A stretch of 64,000 nt of DNA from Pukyongia sp. (GCA_030148705.1 JASBSY010000014.1:558001-622000); one strand, 5' to 3'; positions 18,324-27,553 are shown, numbered from the stretch's first letter. Notes: generated by a model not told the origin, from the sequence alone. Numbers and translations are program-made.

Positions 18324-20960
18324 ATGAAGATACGTGAGATAAACGCAATGCGAGGGCCAAACTACTGGTCGGTTCGACGTCATAAATTAATTGTAATGGT
18401 CCTTGACCTTGAAGAAATGGAAGAACTTCCTTCCGACAAGGTTTCCGGATTTAGTGAGCGTTTAAAAAACATGTTTCCTACCATGTATTCACATCGGTGT
18501 TCGGTTGGAGAGCCGGGCGGATTTTTTCAGCGAGTGGACGAGGGCACCTGGATGGGACATATCATCGAACACATCGCTCTGGAAATACAAACCCTGGCTG
18601 GCATGGATACCGGTTTCGGAAGGACGCGGGATTATGGTGAAAAAGGCGTATACAATGTTGTGTTTTCATACATAGAAGAAAATGTGGGCCGGTTTGCAGC
18701 CGAAGCATCAGTGCGCATCTGTGAAGCGCTTATCGCCGGAGAGGAATACGACCTGGAACCCGACATTCAGCGAATGCGAGAGCTCAGGGAAGCAGAACGC
18801 TTGGGACCCAGTACGGGTTCAATAGTGGAAGAAGCAGCCAGCAGGGGTATACCTTGGATCCGGTTGAACAAGTATTCCTTATGTCAACTGGGTTATGGTG
18901 CCAATCAGAAAAGAATCCAGGCTACCGTTACCAGTGAAACCTCAAGTATAGGGGTGGAGATTGCCTGCGATAAAGAAGATACCAAATATCTGCTCGAACA
19001 GGCGGAAGTGGATGTGCCAAGAGGTGACATAATTAGTAAAGAAAGCAGCCTTGAAGATGCCTGTAATTATGTTGGCTACCCTCTGGTTATTAAACCCATA
19101 GACGGAAATCACGGCAGGGGTATCACAGTAGACATCCAAAACTACGATGAGGCGCTGGTTGCCTTTAACGCCGCCAAAGAAGTCTCCAGAAGGGTCATCG
19201 TAGAAAAGTTCGTTACGGGTGATGACTACCGATTACTGGTAATAAATCATCAGTTATGTGCCGCCGCCAAAAGAACTCCGGCACATGTTATCGGGGACGG
19301 TAAATCCACTATTAAGGAACTGGTAGACAAGGTTAACGAAGATCCGCGACGAGGATACGGCCATGAGAATGTTCTTACCATGATAACCATCAATGATCTT
19401 ACGAGAACGATTATAAAAGATGCCGGCTATACTGAAGACTCAGTGCTCCCGGAAGGAGAAAGACTTTTGCTGAAGGATACCGCCAATCTTAGTACAGGGG
19501 GCACAGCCGAAGATGTGACAGATATTGTACATCCTGCAAATGTTTCCATGGCCGAACGTATATCAAAGATCATAGACCTGGATATATGCGGTATCGATAT
19601 CATGACGAGTGATATCAGCAAACCGCTGTCCGAGACCGGAGGTGCTGTGTTGGAGGTAAATGCTGGTCCCGGTTTCAGGATGCATTTGGCGCCAACAACC
19701 GGCTTACCGCGGAATGTGGCTTCCCCGGTGGTGGATAAATTGTTTCCAAAGCAGGGTGATACCGGCCGAATTCCAATCGTGGCAATTACCGGTACCAACG
19801 GTAAAACAACAACCAGCAGACTAATCGCACATATTGCCAAAATGAGCGGTCACCGTGTGGGATACACCACCAGCGACGGAGTGTATATCCAAAACCGGCT
19901 GCTGATGACAGGCGACTGTACAGGCCCGGCCAGTACGGAATTTGTTCTGAAAGACCCCACGGTTAATTTCGCGGTGCTGGAATGTGCTCGAGGCGGATTA
20001 TTGCGCGCAGGCCTTGGTTTCGGGAACTGCGATGTGGCGGTGGTTACCAATGTAGCAGCCGATCACCTTGGTTTAAAAGGGATTCATACCATCGAACAAT
20101 TGGCAAAAGTAAAAGGCGTAGTGCCTGAAACAGTATTACCCGGCGGATATGCAGTATTGAATGCGGACGATGACCTGGTTTATGAGATGCGTCGTGGAAT
20201 TAACTGTAACCTGGCATTGTTCTCCATGGATGAGAATAACCCGCGAATCCAAGCCTTACAGCGAATTGGCGGAATCACTGCGGTATACGAAAACGGTTTT
20301 GTTACGCTGTGCCGCGGGACCTGGAAAATGAGAGTGATGAAAGCCGAAGATATCCCTCTTACCTATGGCGGGAAGGCAAGCTTTATGATACAGAATATTC
20401 TGGCTGCCGTGATTGCCGCCCACGTGAGAGGATGCAGTATAGAGGATATGAAAGCTGCCCTGGAAACTTTTATTCCCTCGGCATCTCAGACCCCGGGTAG
20501 GCTAAACCTTTTTAAATTCCAGAACTTTCACATCCTGCTGGACTATGCTCATAATCCTGCAGGTATGAAGGCCTTAAAGCAGTTTACGGATAGCATGGAA
20601 GCAACGGTGAAAGTAGGAATTATTGCCGGAGTAGGTGATCGCAGGGAGCAGGACACAAATGAGATAGGAAGCATTGCTGCCGAAATGTTCGATGAGATTA
20701 TCATCCGTCAGGACAAAAGATTGCGTGGCAGGACTGAGGAAGAACTGATCAAGATGCTGCACGACGGGATTAAAATGAAGGATCCCAACAAGAAGACCAC
20801 TATAATTCCTTCTGAGAAAGAGGCCATTACCTACGCTGTAAACAATGCGAAAAAAGGTTCGTTGATAGTTCTTTGCAGCGATGTAATTCCCGATGCACTC
20901 GAACTGGTGCAACAGTTCAAAGAACAGGAGGCAACGGGAGAAGTAGTATTTGCCGAATAA
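18324..20960 (+). CDS. cphA: Cyanophycin synthetase
   Basis: ATP-dependent ligase that builds the storage polymer cyanophycin by adding Asp to the backbone and Arg to its side chains. The 878 residues match typical CphA1 (about 870-900). An N-terminal domain (about 1-160) has MGHIIEHIALEIQTLAGMDTG. An ATP-grasp domain (about 215-470) follows, with YPLVIKPIDGNHGRGITVDI and VLEVNAGPGFRMHLAPTTG. Last is a Mur-ligase-like domain with P-loop TGTNGKTTT (489-497) and DYAHNPAG. Both ATP sites look intact. It is divergent from cphB; a run of A/T-rich -7-like sequence lies 30-60 bp upstream. Confidence 0.95.
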   Translation: MKIREINAMRGPNYWSVRRHKLIVMVLDLEEMEELPSDKVSGFSERLKNMFPTMYSHRCSVGEPGGFFQRVDEGTWMGHIIEHIALEIQTLAGMDTGFGRTRDYGEKGVYNVVFSYIEENVGRFAAEASVRICEALIAGEEYDLEPDIQRMRELREAERLGPSTGSIVEEAASRGIPWIRLNKYSLCQLGYGANQKRIQATVTSETSSIGVEIACDKEDTKYLLEQAEVDVPRGDIISKESSLEDACNYVGYPLVIKPIDGNHGRGITVDIQNYDEALVAFNAAKEVSRRVIVEKFVTGDDYRLLVINHQLCAAAKRTPAHVIGDGKSTIKELVDKVNEDPRRGYGHENVLTMITINDLTRTIIKDAGYTEDSVLPEGERLLLKDTANLSTGGTAEDVTDIVHPANVSMAERISKIIDLDICGIDIMTSDISKPLSETGGAVLEVNAGPGFRMHLAPTTGLPRNVASPVVDKLFPKQGDTGRIPIVAITGTNGKTTTSRLIAHIAKMSGHRVGYTTSDGVYIQNRLLMTGDCTGPASTEFVLKDPTVNFAVLECARGGLLRAGLGFGNCDVAVVTNVAADHLGLKGIHTIEQLAKVKGVVPETVLPGGYAVLNADDDLVYEMRRGINCNLALFSMDENNPRIQALQRIGGITAVYENGFVTLCRGTWKMRVMKAEDIPLTYGGKASFMIQNILAAVIAAHVRGCSIEDMKAALETFIPSASQTPGRLNLFKFQNFHILLDYAHNPAGMKALKQFTDSMEATVKVGIIAGVGDRREQDTNEIGSIAAEMFDEIIIRQDKRLRGRTEEELIKMLHDGIKMKDPNKKTTIIPSEKEAITYAVNNAKKGSLIVLCSDVIPDALELVQQFKEQEATGEVVFAE

Positions 20961-20996
20961 AAAACACGCTCGACCTTTTTTTTGGTTCGAGCGTGT
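20958..20996 (-). terminator. Terminator of the cytochrome c locus (also downstream of cphA)
   Basis: Ten-base arms ACACGCTCGA / TCGAGCGTGT. In minus-strand RNA the stem is followed by six U, so the signal is oriented for the minus-strand cytochrome locus that ends at 21012. It lies directly after the cphA stop and may also work as a 3' stabiliser for that transcript. Confidence 0.7.
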
Positions 20997-21011
20997 CCTT
21001 CACCTAAATCC

Positions 21012-21611
21012 CTATTCAGTTTGAGCCGGAGGGATATACGCCGGAACTACATTCTCAATAGGCTTGATGGATTTCAAATAATCATAAATTGCCCGAAGAT
21101 CCTCTTCTGTGAGATTCTTAAATGATTCCCAGGGCATAGGCGGCATAATGGGTCTGCTGTTATCCATGCCTTTATATTTACCCTCGGTCATGGCCTTTTT
21201 AAATTGCTCAAAGCTCCAGGTACCAATACCGGTATCATCCGGGGTAAGGTTAGCACCAAAACTAACACCCCATGGCCCAACCGCTACAGTAAGATCGTTG
21301 TGCATTAACATCCACTTTCCGGGTCCAACAGCATCTTCTGGAATTTCAGGCACCGGGCTGTCGGCAGGATGACCCATTAACCAACGATCCGGATCGGATA
21401 TGGGGCCATGCTCCGTCATCTTCTTCGGACTGTGGCAATGGTCGCAACCTATGACAGTGACCAGGTATTCCCCTCGCTTCTGACTTTCTTGCAGCGTGAG
21501 CGCTTTGGCCTCTTAAGCTTCTTTATCTGAATAGGTTTCTTTTTTCTCCTCACAGGAGACAACAATGGTCAGGAAAAAGATCAAGACCAAACTTCGACTT
21601 AATGTTTTCAT
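21012..21611 (-). pseudogene. c-type cytochrome lipoprotein gene interrupted by an in-frame TAA
   Basis: Reading from the ATG at 21609-21611 gives a lipoprotein signal MKTLSRSLVLIFFLTIVVSC. An in-frame TAA at codon 33 (21513-21515) follows. The same frame then continues without further stops through a heme site CDHCH to QTE at 21012. The downstream portion has the usual class I fold: a Met-rich MPPMPW stretch as axial-ligand candidate, and the final helix LTEEDLRAIYDYLKSI. With one sense codon in place of TAA the gene would encode 199 residues. The first Met after the stop lies beyond the heme motif, so reinitiation there would give no holocytochrome. Genuine nonsense mutation and sequencing error are both possible. 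Confidence 0.85.
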
Positions 21612-21749
21612 TTTAATTTGATTAGGAATTAGATAGTACGAAAATATGAAATTGTTTATTTCCTACAACAGAGTGTAAATAGTTACTTACAGATTTTTAT
21701 AGGACTGATAACCAGACAGAACTCGGGAACTTCAAACAAATTGACTACA

Positions 21750-21783
21750 ATAAAGAAAAGCCATCACAGATGTGATGACTTTT
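21750..21783 (-). terminator. Intrinsic terminator after the glycosylasparaginase gene
   Basis: In minus-strand RNA AAAAGUCAUCAC pairs with GUGAUGGCUUUU through one U-G wobble, with a 4-nt loop and a trailing U-rich run. The plus strand would have a C-A mismatch, so it serves the minus-strand GH92-glycosylasparaginase unit ending at 21936. Confidence 0.65.
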
Positions 21784-21850
21784 CGCCCCAAATTTGATCG
21801 ATTCGCTTAAGCGTATCAACCTACTTATGTGTAGCAAAAATATAAAAAAA

Positions 21851-21887
21851 TAAGATGCTATAAGAAAATAAGATGCTAATAAGATGC
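21851..21887. repeat. Three short direct repeats TAAGATGC
   Basis: TAAGATGC occurs at 21851-21858, 21869-21876 and 21880-21887 within 37 bp, just downstream of the glycosylasparaginase stop. Origin is unknown; slippage or a small protein-binding array are possible. Confidence 0.5.
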
Positions 21888-21935
21888 AAATTTAGTGGAT
21901 ACACGTATATAACTTTCTGACATAAAGGGAGTTAT

Positions 21936-22940
21936 TTACGGTTTTGTATGAGATTCTGCAGTGATGATTCTGCGCCCCGCTTTTCGGTTCACAGTAACCG
22001 AAAACCCAGGATGAATGCAGTATGAGCCGGTCTCACCCTTTTTATTCACCGCAATATAACCCACCTGAAAATCGCGATAATTCGTATTCTTTGAAACTAT
22101 CCTGCGAACTGCTTCCTCACAAGCCAGTTGAGGAGACATGCCCCCTCGCATAAGCTCAACAATTAGGAAACTTCCTACAGTTTTTAGCACTTCTTCTCCT
22201 AAACCTGTCGCAGTCGCGGCCCCAACCTCATTGTCGACGAATAGCCCGGAACCAATTATTGGAGAATCGCCTACACGCCCGGCCATTTTATAAGCCAGTC
22301 CGCTGGTGGTACATCCCCCGGATATATTTCCTTCGCTATCGATGGCAAGCATTCCGATAGTGTCGTGGTTTTCTATATTTATAATTGGTTTGTATTCAGA
22401 TTTAATTTTCCATTCCTTCCAGGCTTTCTCCGAAGCTTCAGTAAGTAGATTTTCTTTCCGGAACCCCTGGCTTAATGCAAATTTTTCCGCGCCCGCCCCG
22501 GCTAGTAAAACATGGGGAGTTTCTTCCATTACCTTCCTTGCTACCGAGATAGGATGTTTAAAATTCTGAAGGTAAACCACTGCACCATATTCCCCTTCCG
22601 AATTCATTATACAAGCATCCAGAGTAACGTTTCCGTCTCGGTCCGGCAATCCGCCTATGCCTACCGACTGTCCTTCAGCATTAGCTTCTTCCACCCTGCA
22701 ACCCGCTTCTATGGCATCGATCGCAGTTCCGCCTCTATCAATGATTTCCCAGGCTTTAGTTACAGCTTGCTCTACATTCCAGGTGGCTATGACCACGGGT
22801 TTCATCGGTGTAGTAGCAACTGTGGTGGAAGTAGTAGACACTGAAGTTCCTGCTTCACCCTTACAGGCAAGAGCCGTGCTTCCCGTAATTATACCTACTC
22901 CTGAAAGTGAGGCCCGTTGTATAAATTTTCTTCGCTTCAT
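21936..22940 (-). CDS. Glycosylasparaginase (N4-(beta-N-acetylglucosaminyl)-L-asparaginase), exported
   Basis: Ntn-hydrolase that cleaves the GlcNAc-Asn bond of N-linked glycopeptides, as in Elizabethkingia (Flavobacterium) meningosepticum. The 334 residues begin with a twin-arginine-like signal (MKRRKFIQRA) ending near a possible lipidation Cys (STALACKG). The mature part has WNVEQAVTKAWEIIDRGGTA and VGIGGLPDRDGNVTLDACIM. The autocatalytic Thr194 is in NHDTIGMLAID, and MAGRVGDSPIIGSGLFVDNE forms the substrate pocket. It starts 2 bp after the GH92 gene on the same strand, which supports the N-glycan role over plain asparaginase. Confidence 0.9.
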   Translation of the reverse strand: MKRRKFIQRASLSGVGIITGSTALACKGEAGTSVSTTSTTVATTPMKPVVIATWNVEQAVTKAWEIIDRGGTAIDAIEAGCRVEEANAEGQSVGIGGLPDRDGNVTLDACIMNSEGEYGAVVYLQNFKHPISVARKVMEETPHVLLAGAGAEKFALSQGFRKENLLTEASEKAWKEWKIKSEYKPIINIENHDTIGMLAIDSEGNISGGCTTSGLAYKMAGRVGDSPIIGSGLFVDNEVGAATATGLGEEVLKTVGSFLIVELMRGGMSPQLACEEAVRRIVSKNTNYRDFQVGYIAVNKKGETGSYCIHPGFSVTVNRKAGRRIITAESHTKP

Positions 22941-22942
22941 AA

Positions 22943-25873
22943 TTATTCGATTTCTATTTCGTCAACAAAGATCCAGGCTTTGCCATTATGCGCTGCCCCT
23001 ATGTGCCAGTCGGGCAGATCGCCTAGATTCCTTGCGACTATTTTTATATATCGCGCCGAATATCCCCCCATTTCGAATTGAATTGTTTTTATCTCCGATT
23101 CGGAAGAAGGAAGTCGGGTATTTATTACTTGTGTTGGCAGGCTTTTGTAGTAGCGATCGGGTGAGGTGGAAACATAACAGCTCACTTCAGTAGGAAAAAA
23201 GATCCAGCTACGCTGATCCTGCAGGAAATTTATCGAAACCGTTTCAAACGGCTTTATGCTGCCAAGGTCGATCACTGCCACCACATCGGTATCCTGATAT
23301 CCCTGCCAGGCCCCGGTTCGAAAATCCCGGGATCCGTAAATACCATCGATAAGTGCATCATCGCCTCCCGCGTTGTACTGGTTGGCATATTCGGTTTGCA
23401 GGGAAATACTTAGATTGGGATCTATCTTATAGAACTTTGTACTTAATACAGCACTCTTTCGCCCAGAATCATCGGCGGCATAGGTTTTAAGTTCAGATGC
23501 TTCTGAAACTTCAAAAGGAACAGTGTATAATTCGAATTCTGAGCCATTCAGACTGTAGAAAATGTCAGCCTTGGAAGGTGCGATCCCAAGTTTTACGGTA
23601 GTTTTGTTTTTAAATACTACCTCTCCTTCAGCAATGAAAGGAGCCGGCAGAATAAGATGGTCTTTTATCTCTGTTTTCGGAATTGCATTATCTTCCGAAG
23701 CCCATGCAGAAGGAGAATTGCTCATTTCAAACACCAAAGTTCCGCCGTCCACCACCTCCCGGTGATAGAGAAAACTTCGCTGCAGGGGTTTACCGTTTAA
23801 TTTAACCGATTCAATGTATTTATTCTGGTCGGAAAGAGAATTAGCGACTATGGTGAAGGCTGCTCCGGTTTCGAGATTGATGGTAGCTTTCTCGAATAAA
23901 GGGGTCCCGATAATGTACTGATTGTTTCCCGGGGTTACGGGATAGAACCCAAGCGCGCTGAGTACGTACCAGGCACTCATCTGTCCGCAGTCCTCATTAC
24001 CGCTAATTCCATCGGGTGTATCCCTGTACAGTTCGGTTAGGATCTGATGGACCTTCTCCTGGGTTTTCCATGGTTTGTTCACAAAATTGTAAAGGTAGGC
24101 CATGTGATGACTCGGTTCATTACCGTGAGCGTACTGGCCTATAAGCCCTGTAATGTCCGCCTGCTCTCTTCCCGATGTGCTTTCGGAGGCCGAAAAGAGG
24201 TTGTCCAGATGCCCTTCGAATTTTGCTTTACCACCCATCATTGCAATAAGCCCTGAAATATCCTGTGGCACATACAAGCTGTACTGCCAGGCATTGGCTT
24301 CGGTGTAGTTAAAATTCACTTCAAAGGGGTCGAAGGGTCCGAACCAGGTATTGCGAAATCTACCGCGCATAAACCTTGTTTCAGGATCGTAAAGATTCTT
24401 ATATGCCTGGGCTCTTTTAATAAATGTTTCGTAATCATCTTGCCTATCCATGGATTGCGCCATAGTGGCAATACTCCAGTCGTCGAAGGCATATTCGAGG
24501 GTTTTGGAAACCGATTCGCTCTCTTCTTCCACAGGGATAAACCCGTATTCCCTGAAAGCCTTCAGCCCCAGCTTATCCTGCATTGCACTGTGTTTCATGG
24601 CCTCCAGGGCTTTATTCGTATCGTAATTGCGGATTCCTTTCTGATAGGCGTCCGCAATCACCGGTACGGCGTGGTAACCAATCATGCAGCCCGTGTAATT
24701 TGCTGAAAGGTCCCAAATGGGCATGATACCGCCTTCATCGTATTTTGCCAGAAAGGTGTTTATAAAATCATTGGTTCGCTTTTGTTCGATAATAGTATAC
24801 AACGGATGGGCGGCCCTGTAGGTATCCCAGAGAGAGAATACAGTATAATAGTCAAAGTCTGAAGTTTCATGTATTTCCAAATCCATACCCCGGTAACGGC
24901 CGTCTACGTCCTGATAGAGGTTAGGCGCCAGCATGGTATGGTAGAGGGAGGTGTAAAAGCTCCTTTTTTTCTCTTCTGAAGAAGTTTCGATCACGATCTT
25001 CTCCAACTGTTTTTCCCAGGCGGCCCTTGCGTCTGTTTGCACTTCTTCAAAACTGCGTGACCCTATTTCGGTTAGCATATTGTTACGCGCGCCTTCTAAG
25101 TCGACCGCCGAAATACCCACCGAAGCATAAACCGGTTCATTGTTGGGATTGTCAAATTCCAGCCCGGCCATTCTCGACCTGCGATCGGGGGTTCTGTGAA
25201 AAAAGGTTGGTGTTTTTGTGGGATGGGAGAACCGAATATAGAAATAAACGCGCTGGTCTTCGGCCCAGGCCTTAGAAAACCTGAAGCCGGCATATTCGTA
25301 TTCGTTTATTCTCCTTAATTCGTAATCCAGGAGTTGATCCCGGTGTTCCAGATCGATGATTAAAAACTGTTTTTCGGCAGACGGAAATTCATAGCGATGC
25401 ATGCCTGCTCTTTTGGTAACGGTGAGGGCCACATTTATCCGACTGTCGTCGAGACGAACCTCATAAAATCCGGGAGAGGCAGTTTCATTGGTATGTGAAA
25501 ACTTAGAGCGATATCCCGGCTTCCCATCGGCTCCGTTGTGGAATATAAGGGTGTCTGTTGGCATGAGAAGGATGTCGCCATAGTCGCTCACGCCGGTTCC
25601 ACTGAGGTGTGTGTGAGAAAAGCCGTAAATGTATTCATCGGTATAGTGATAGCCACTGCAGCCGTCCCATCCCTCAAGTCGGGTATCGGGACTAAGTTGT
25701 ACCATCCCGAAAGGCATACTGGCGCCGGGGTAGGTATGACCATGGCCCCCCGTACCAATAAAGGGGTCGACATAGGAACTTAGGGATTCTTTTTTTAAAG
25801 CCGGTGTAACCTTCTCCGCCTTTTTGCAACTAATCGCAAGCAAACACAGAAGAAGACAGCAGAGAGGACGCAT
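22943..25873 (-). CDS. GH92 family alpha-mannosidase lipoprotein
   Basis: Ca2+-dependent exo-alpha-mannosidase family that trims mannose from N-glycans or mannans. The 976 residues start with a lipoprotein signal (LLCLLAISCKK). The GH92 N-domain has YVDPFIGTGGHGHTYPGASM, and the catalytic (alpha/alpha)6 domain has NEPSHHMAYLYNF and GNEDCGQMSAWYVLSALGFY (Glu627 region). A chitobiase-C-like segment (about 715-800) and a C-terminal F5/8-type discoidin domain (about 830-976) follow and probably bind glycan. Surface location is expected from the lipobox. With the adjacent glycosylasparaginase it makes a compact N-glycan degradation unit; no SusC/D pair is nearby. Confidence 0.93.
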   Translation of the reverse strand: MRPLCCLLLCLLAISCKKAEKVTPALKKESLSSYVDPFIGTGGHGHTYPGASMPFGMVQLSPDTRLEGWDGCSGYHYTDEYIYGFSHTHLSGTGVSDYGDILLMPTDTLIFHNGADGKPGYRSKFSHTNETASPGFYEVRLDDSRINVALTVTKRAGMHRYEFPSAEKQFLIIDLEHRDQLLDYELRRINEYEYAGFRFSKAWAEDQRVYFYIRFSHPTKTPTFFHRTPDRRSRMAGLEFDNPNNEPVYASVGISAVDLEGARNNMLTEIGSRSFEEVQTDARAAWEKQLEKIVIETSSEEKKRSFYTSLYHTMLAPNLYQDVDGRYRGMDLEIHETSDFDYYTVFSLWDTYRAAHPLYTIIEQKRTNDFINTFLAKYDEGGIMPIWDLSANYTGCMIGYHAVPVIADAYQKGIRNYDTNKALEAMKHSAMQDKLGLKAFREYGFIPVEEESESVSKTLEYAFDDWSIATMAQSMDRQDDYETFIKRAQAYKNLYDPETRFMRGRFRNTWFGPFDPFEVNFNYTEANAWQYSLYVPQDISGLIAMMGGKAKFEGHLDNLFSASESTSGREQADITGLIGQYAHGNEPSHHMAYLYNFVNKPWKTQEKVHQILTELYRDTPDGISGNEDCGQMSAWYVLSALGFYPVTPGNNQYIIGTPLFEKATINLETGAAFTIVANSLSDQNKYIESVKLNGKPLQRSFLYHREVVDGGTLVFEMSNSPSAWASEDNAIPKTEIKDHLILPAPFIAEGEVVFKNKTTVKLGIAPSKADIFYSLNGSEFELYTVPFEVSEASELKTYAADDSGRKSAVLSTKFYKIDPNLSISLQTEYANQYNAGGDDALIDGIYGSRDFRTGAWQGYQDTDVVAVIDLGSIKPFETVSINFLQDQRSWIFFPTEVSCYVSTSPDRYYKSLPTQVINTRLPSSESEIKTIQFEMGGYSARYIKIVARNLGDLPDWHIGAAHNGKAWIFVDEIEIE

Positions 25874-25890
25874 GTGGATTAATTAATGTG

Positions 25891-25923
25891 AAAAGATACG
25901 AAATCACGTTAAAAAAAAGTAAA
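25891..25923 (-). promoter_or_regulatory. Candidate promoter of the GH92 operon
   Basis: Minus-strand TATCTTTT (25891-25898) resembles the -7 element, with TTTA 21 bp upstream. It lies 18 bp from the GH92 start, so the leader would be very short. Confidence 0.33.
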
Positions 25924-25976
25924 CTCCATCGCCTGCTTTCTTATTCCAAGTATCTTTAACCCTAAACAATTGCATA

Positions 25977-27206
25977 GTGTTACGCTGGATAATTTTCATC
26001 ACAATTTATATTCTTGTCGATATTTATGCCTTTCAGGCCTTAAAGACCATTACAAAAAACCAGTGGTTTTACGCAGTGTATGTTGCGATTTCACTCATCT
26101 TACTGGGCATGATTATCTACCAACTCAACTATGGCGATTCGAGCCGTAGTATGACGCCCTGGCGTATGTACACCCTGGGACTTACTCTTGCCATTTTCTT
26201 TCCCAAGATTCTCGTGGTCCTGGTTATGGTTATCGAGGACCTGGTCCGGTTGGTTGTTGGACTGGTAAACAAGGGGTTTGGCTTTACCGATCAGTTTTAT
26301 CTGCCTTCCAGAAGGAAGTTTATTAGTGCAATTGCCATTGGCGTGGCTGCAATCCCCTTTAGTTCTTTAATGTATGGAATGTTCCGCGGAAAATACAACT
26401 ATCGCGTGCGAAAGTATACCTTGGAATTCGATGATCTGCCGGAGGCCTTTAACGGCTACAGAATCACCCAGATAAGCGATATTCACAGTGGTAGTTTCGA
26501 CGATATGAGTAAGGTTGCCGAAGGAGTTGAATTGATCAGGGCACAGGATAGTGATATCATCCTGTTTACAGGCGATTTGGTAAATAATCGGGCCGATGAA
26601 ATGCTGCCGTATAAGGAATTATTCGGTTCGCTTAGCGCACCGGATGGGGTGTATTCTGTTCTCGGCAACCACGATTACGGGGATTATGTGAACTGGGATA
26701 CTTCCGAAGAAAAAGAAGCTAATCTCCAGGCCCTGAAGACACTTCAGAAGGAAATAGGATGGGACCTATTATTAAATGAGAACCGCATTATCAAGAGGAA
26801 GGATGAGCAAATTCGACTGGTTGGTGTTGAAAACTGGGGTGTCGGAGGGTTTAAGAAAGCCGGAGATCTGGACCGTGCCTGTAATGGAGTGAAGCCTGAG
26901 GAATTCAAGATCTTGATGAGTCATGACCCATCGCACTGGCAGGAAAAAGTTAAGCGTGATAAGCGACATTTTCATCTCACCCTGAGCGGGCATACTCATG
27001 GGATGCAATTTGGAATCGAGATTCCCGGGTGGATCAAGTGGAGCCCCGTAAAATATCGCTATGAGAACTGGGCCGGAATCTATGAGGAATTCGGAAGGTA
27101 TATCAACGTGAATCGCGGTTTTGGGTTTATCGGATATCCGGGCCGGGTAGGGATCTGGCCGGAAGTAAGTGTCATTGAGCTTAAAAAGCGCGCCAGTAGC
27201 GCATAA
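25977..27206 (+). CDS. Membrane-anchored calcineurin-like metallophosphoesterase
   Basis: A 409-residue protein with four N-terminal hydrophobic segments (about 1-20, 32-50, 65-95 and 110-130) and a cytosolic or periplasmic metallophosphoesterase domain. Dimetal motifs are intact: DIHSG (Asp168), GD near FTGDLV, GNHDY (230-234) and SGHTHG (337-342). This layout resembles YpbG/YkuE-type phosphoesterases, some of which act on UDP-diacylglucosamine-like or lipid phosphates; the substrate here is unknown. The start is GTG at 25977; no in-frame ATG exists before the first membrane segment. Confidence 0.85.
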   Translation: MLRWIIFITIYILVDIYAFQALKTITKNQWFYAVYVAISLILLGMIIYQLNYGDSSRSMTPWRMYTLGLTLAIFFPKILVVLVMVIEDLVRLVVGLVNKGFGFTDQFYLPSRRKFISAIAIGVAAIPFSSLMYGMFRGKYNYRVRKYTLEFDDLPEAFNGYRITQISDIHSGSFDDMSKVAEGVELIRAQDSDIILFTGDLVNNRADEMLPYKELFGSLSAPDGVYSVLGNHDYGDYVNWDTSEEKEANLQALKTLQKEIGWDLLLNENRIIKRKDEQIRLVGVENWGVGGFKKAGDLDRACNGVKPEEFKILMSHDPSHWQEKVKRDKRHFHLTLSGHTHGMQFGIEIPGWIKWSPVKYRYENWAGIYEEFGRYINVNRGFGFIGYPGRVGIWPEVSVIELKKRASSA

Positions 27207-27220
27207 TTCGGGGGAAATGT

Positions 27221-27228
27221 TATATTTG
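27221..27228 (+). promoter_or_regulatory. -7 element upstream of the thioredoxin-like gene
   Basis: TATATTTG is a perfect TANNTTTG match, 24 bp upstream of the ATG at 27252. No good -33 TTTG is seen at the right distance. Confidence 0.5.
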
Positions 27229-27251
27229 TAACAACTAATACTTCAAAAGTC

Positions 27252-27548
27252 ATGTCTAAATTTGGAGAATTAATAGAGACCAACGTTCCTGTACTGTTGG
27301 ATTTTTATACTGAATGGGACGACGCCTGCAAAGAAATGCATGCTGTTCTTCGTGATGTGGCTGCAGCCCTGGGCGATAAGGCCAGGGTAATCAAAATAGA
27401 CGTTGAAAAGAATGCCGAACTTGCCGAAGCACTTCGCGTAAAAGGATTGCCTACCCTGATGATCTACAAAAACGGCGAAATGAAATGGCGCCAAAGTGGT
27501 GAGCAAGACGCCAATACTCTTATCGGACTCGTTAAGGAATACGTCTGA
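27252..27548 (+). CDS. Thioredoxin-fold protein lacking the CXXC active site
   Basis: A 98-residue cytosolic protein with the thioredoxin fold: VPVLLDFYTEWDDACKEM, KIDVEKNAELAEALRVKGLP (cis-Pro at GLPT) and TLMIYKNGEM. Where thioredoxins have WCGPCK this one has WDDACK, so only the second, resolving-position Cys remains and disulfide reduction by the normal mechanism is not possible. It may bind protein or work as a monothiol. It is monocistronic by context. Confidence 0.85.
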   Translation: MSKFGELIETNVPVLLDFYTEWDDACKEMHAVLRDVAAALGDKARVIKIDVEKNAELAEALRVKGLPTLMIYKNGEMKWRQSGEQDANTLIGLVKEYV

Positions 27549-27553
27549 TTCTT

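Larger units (their letters stand above)
21612..21935. other. Intergenic stretch between cytochrome and glycosylasparaginase loci
   Basis: 324 bp without a supportable gene. It holds a terminator-like hairpin (21756-21783), three copies of TAAGATGC and A/T-rich filler. The presumed upstream region of the cytochrome gene lies at its left edge. Confidence 0.6.

Noticed and set aside
16435-22940. Idea that asnS, iaaA and glycosylasparaginase form one asparagine-metabolism island
   Set aside because: They lie in separate units with different strands, locations (cytosol versus exported) and partners; proximity is explained by the cyanophycin and N-glycan contexts.
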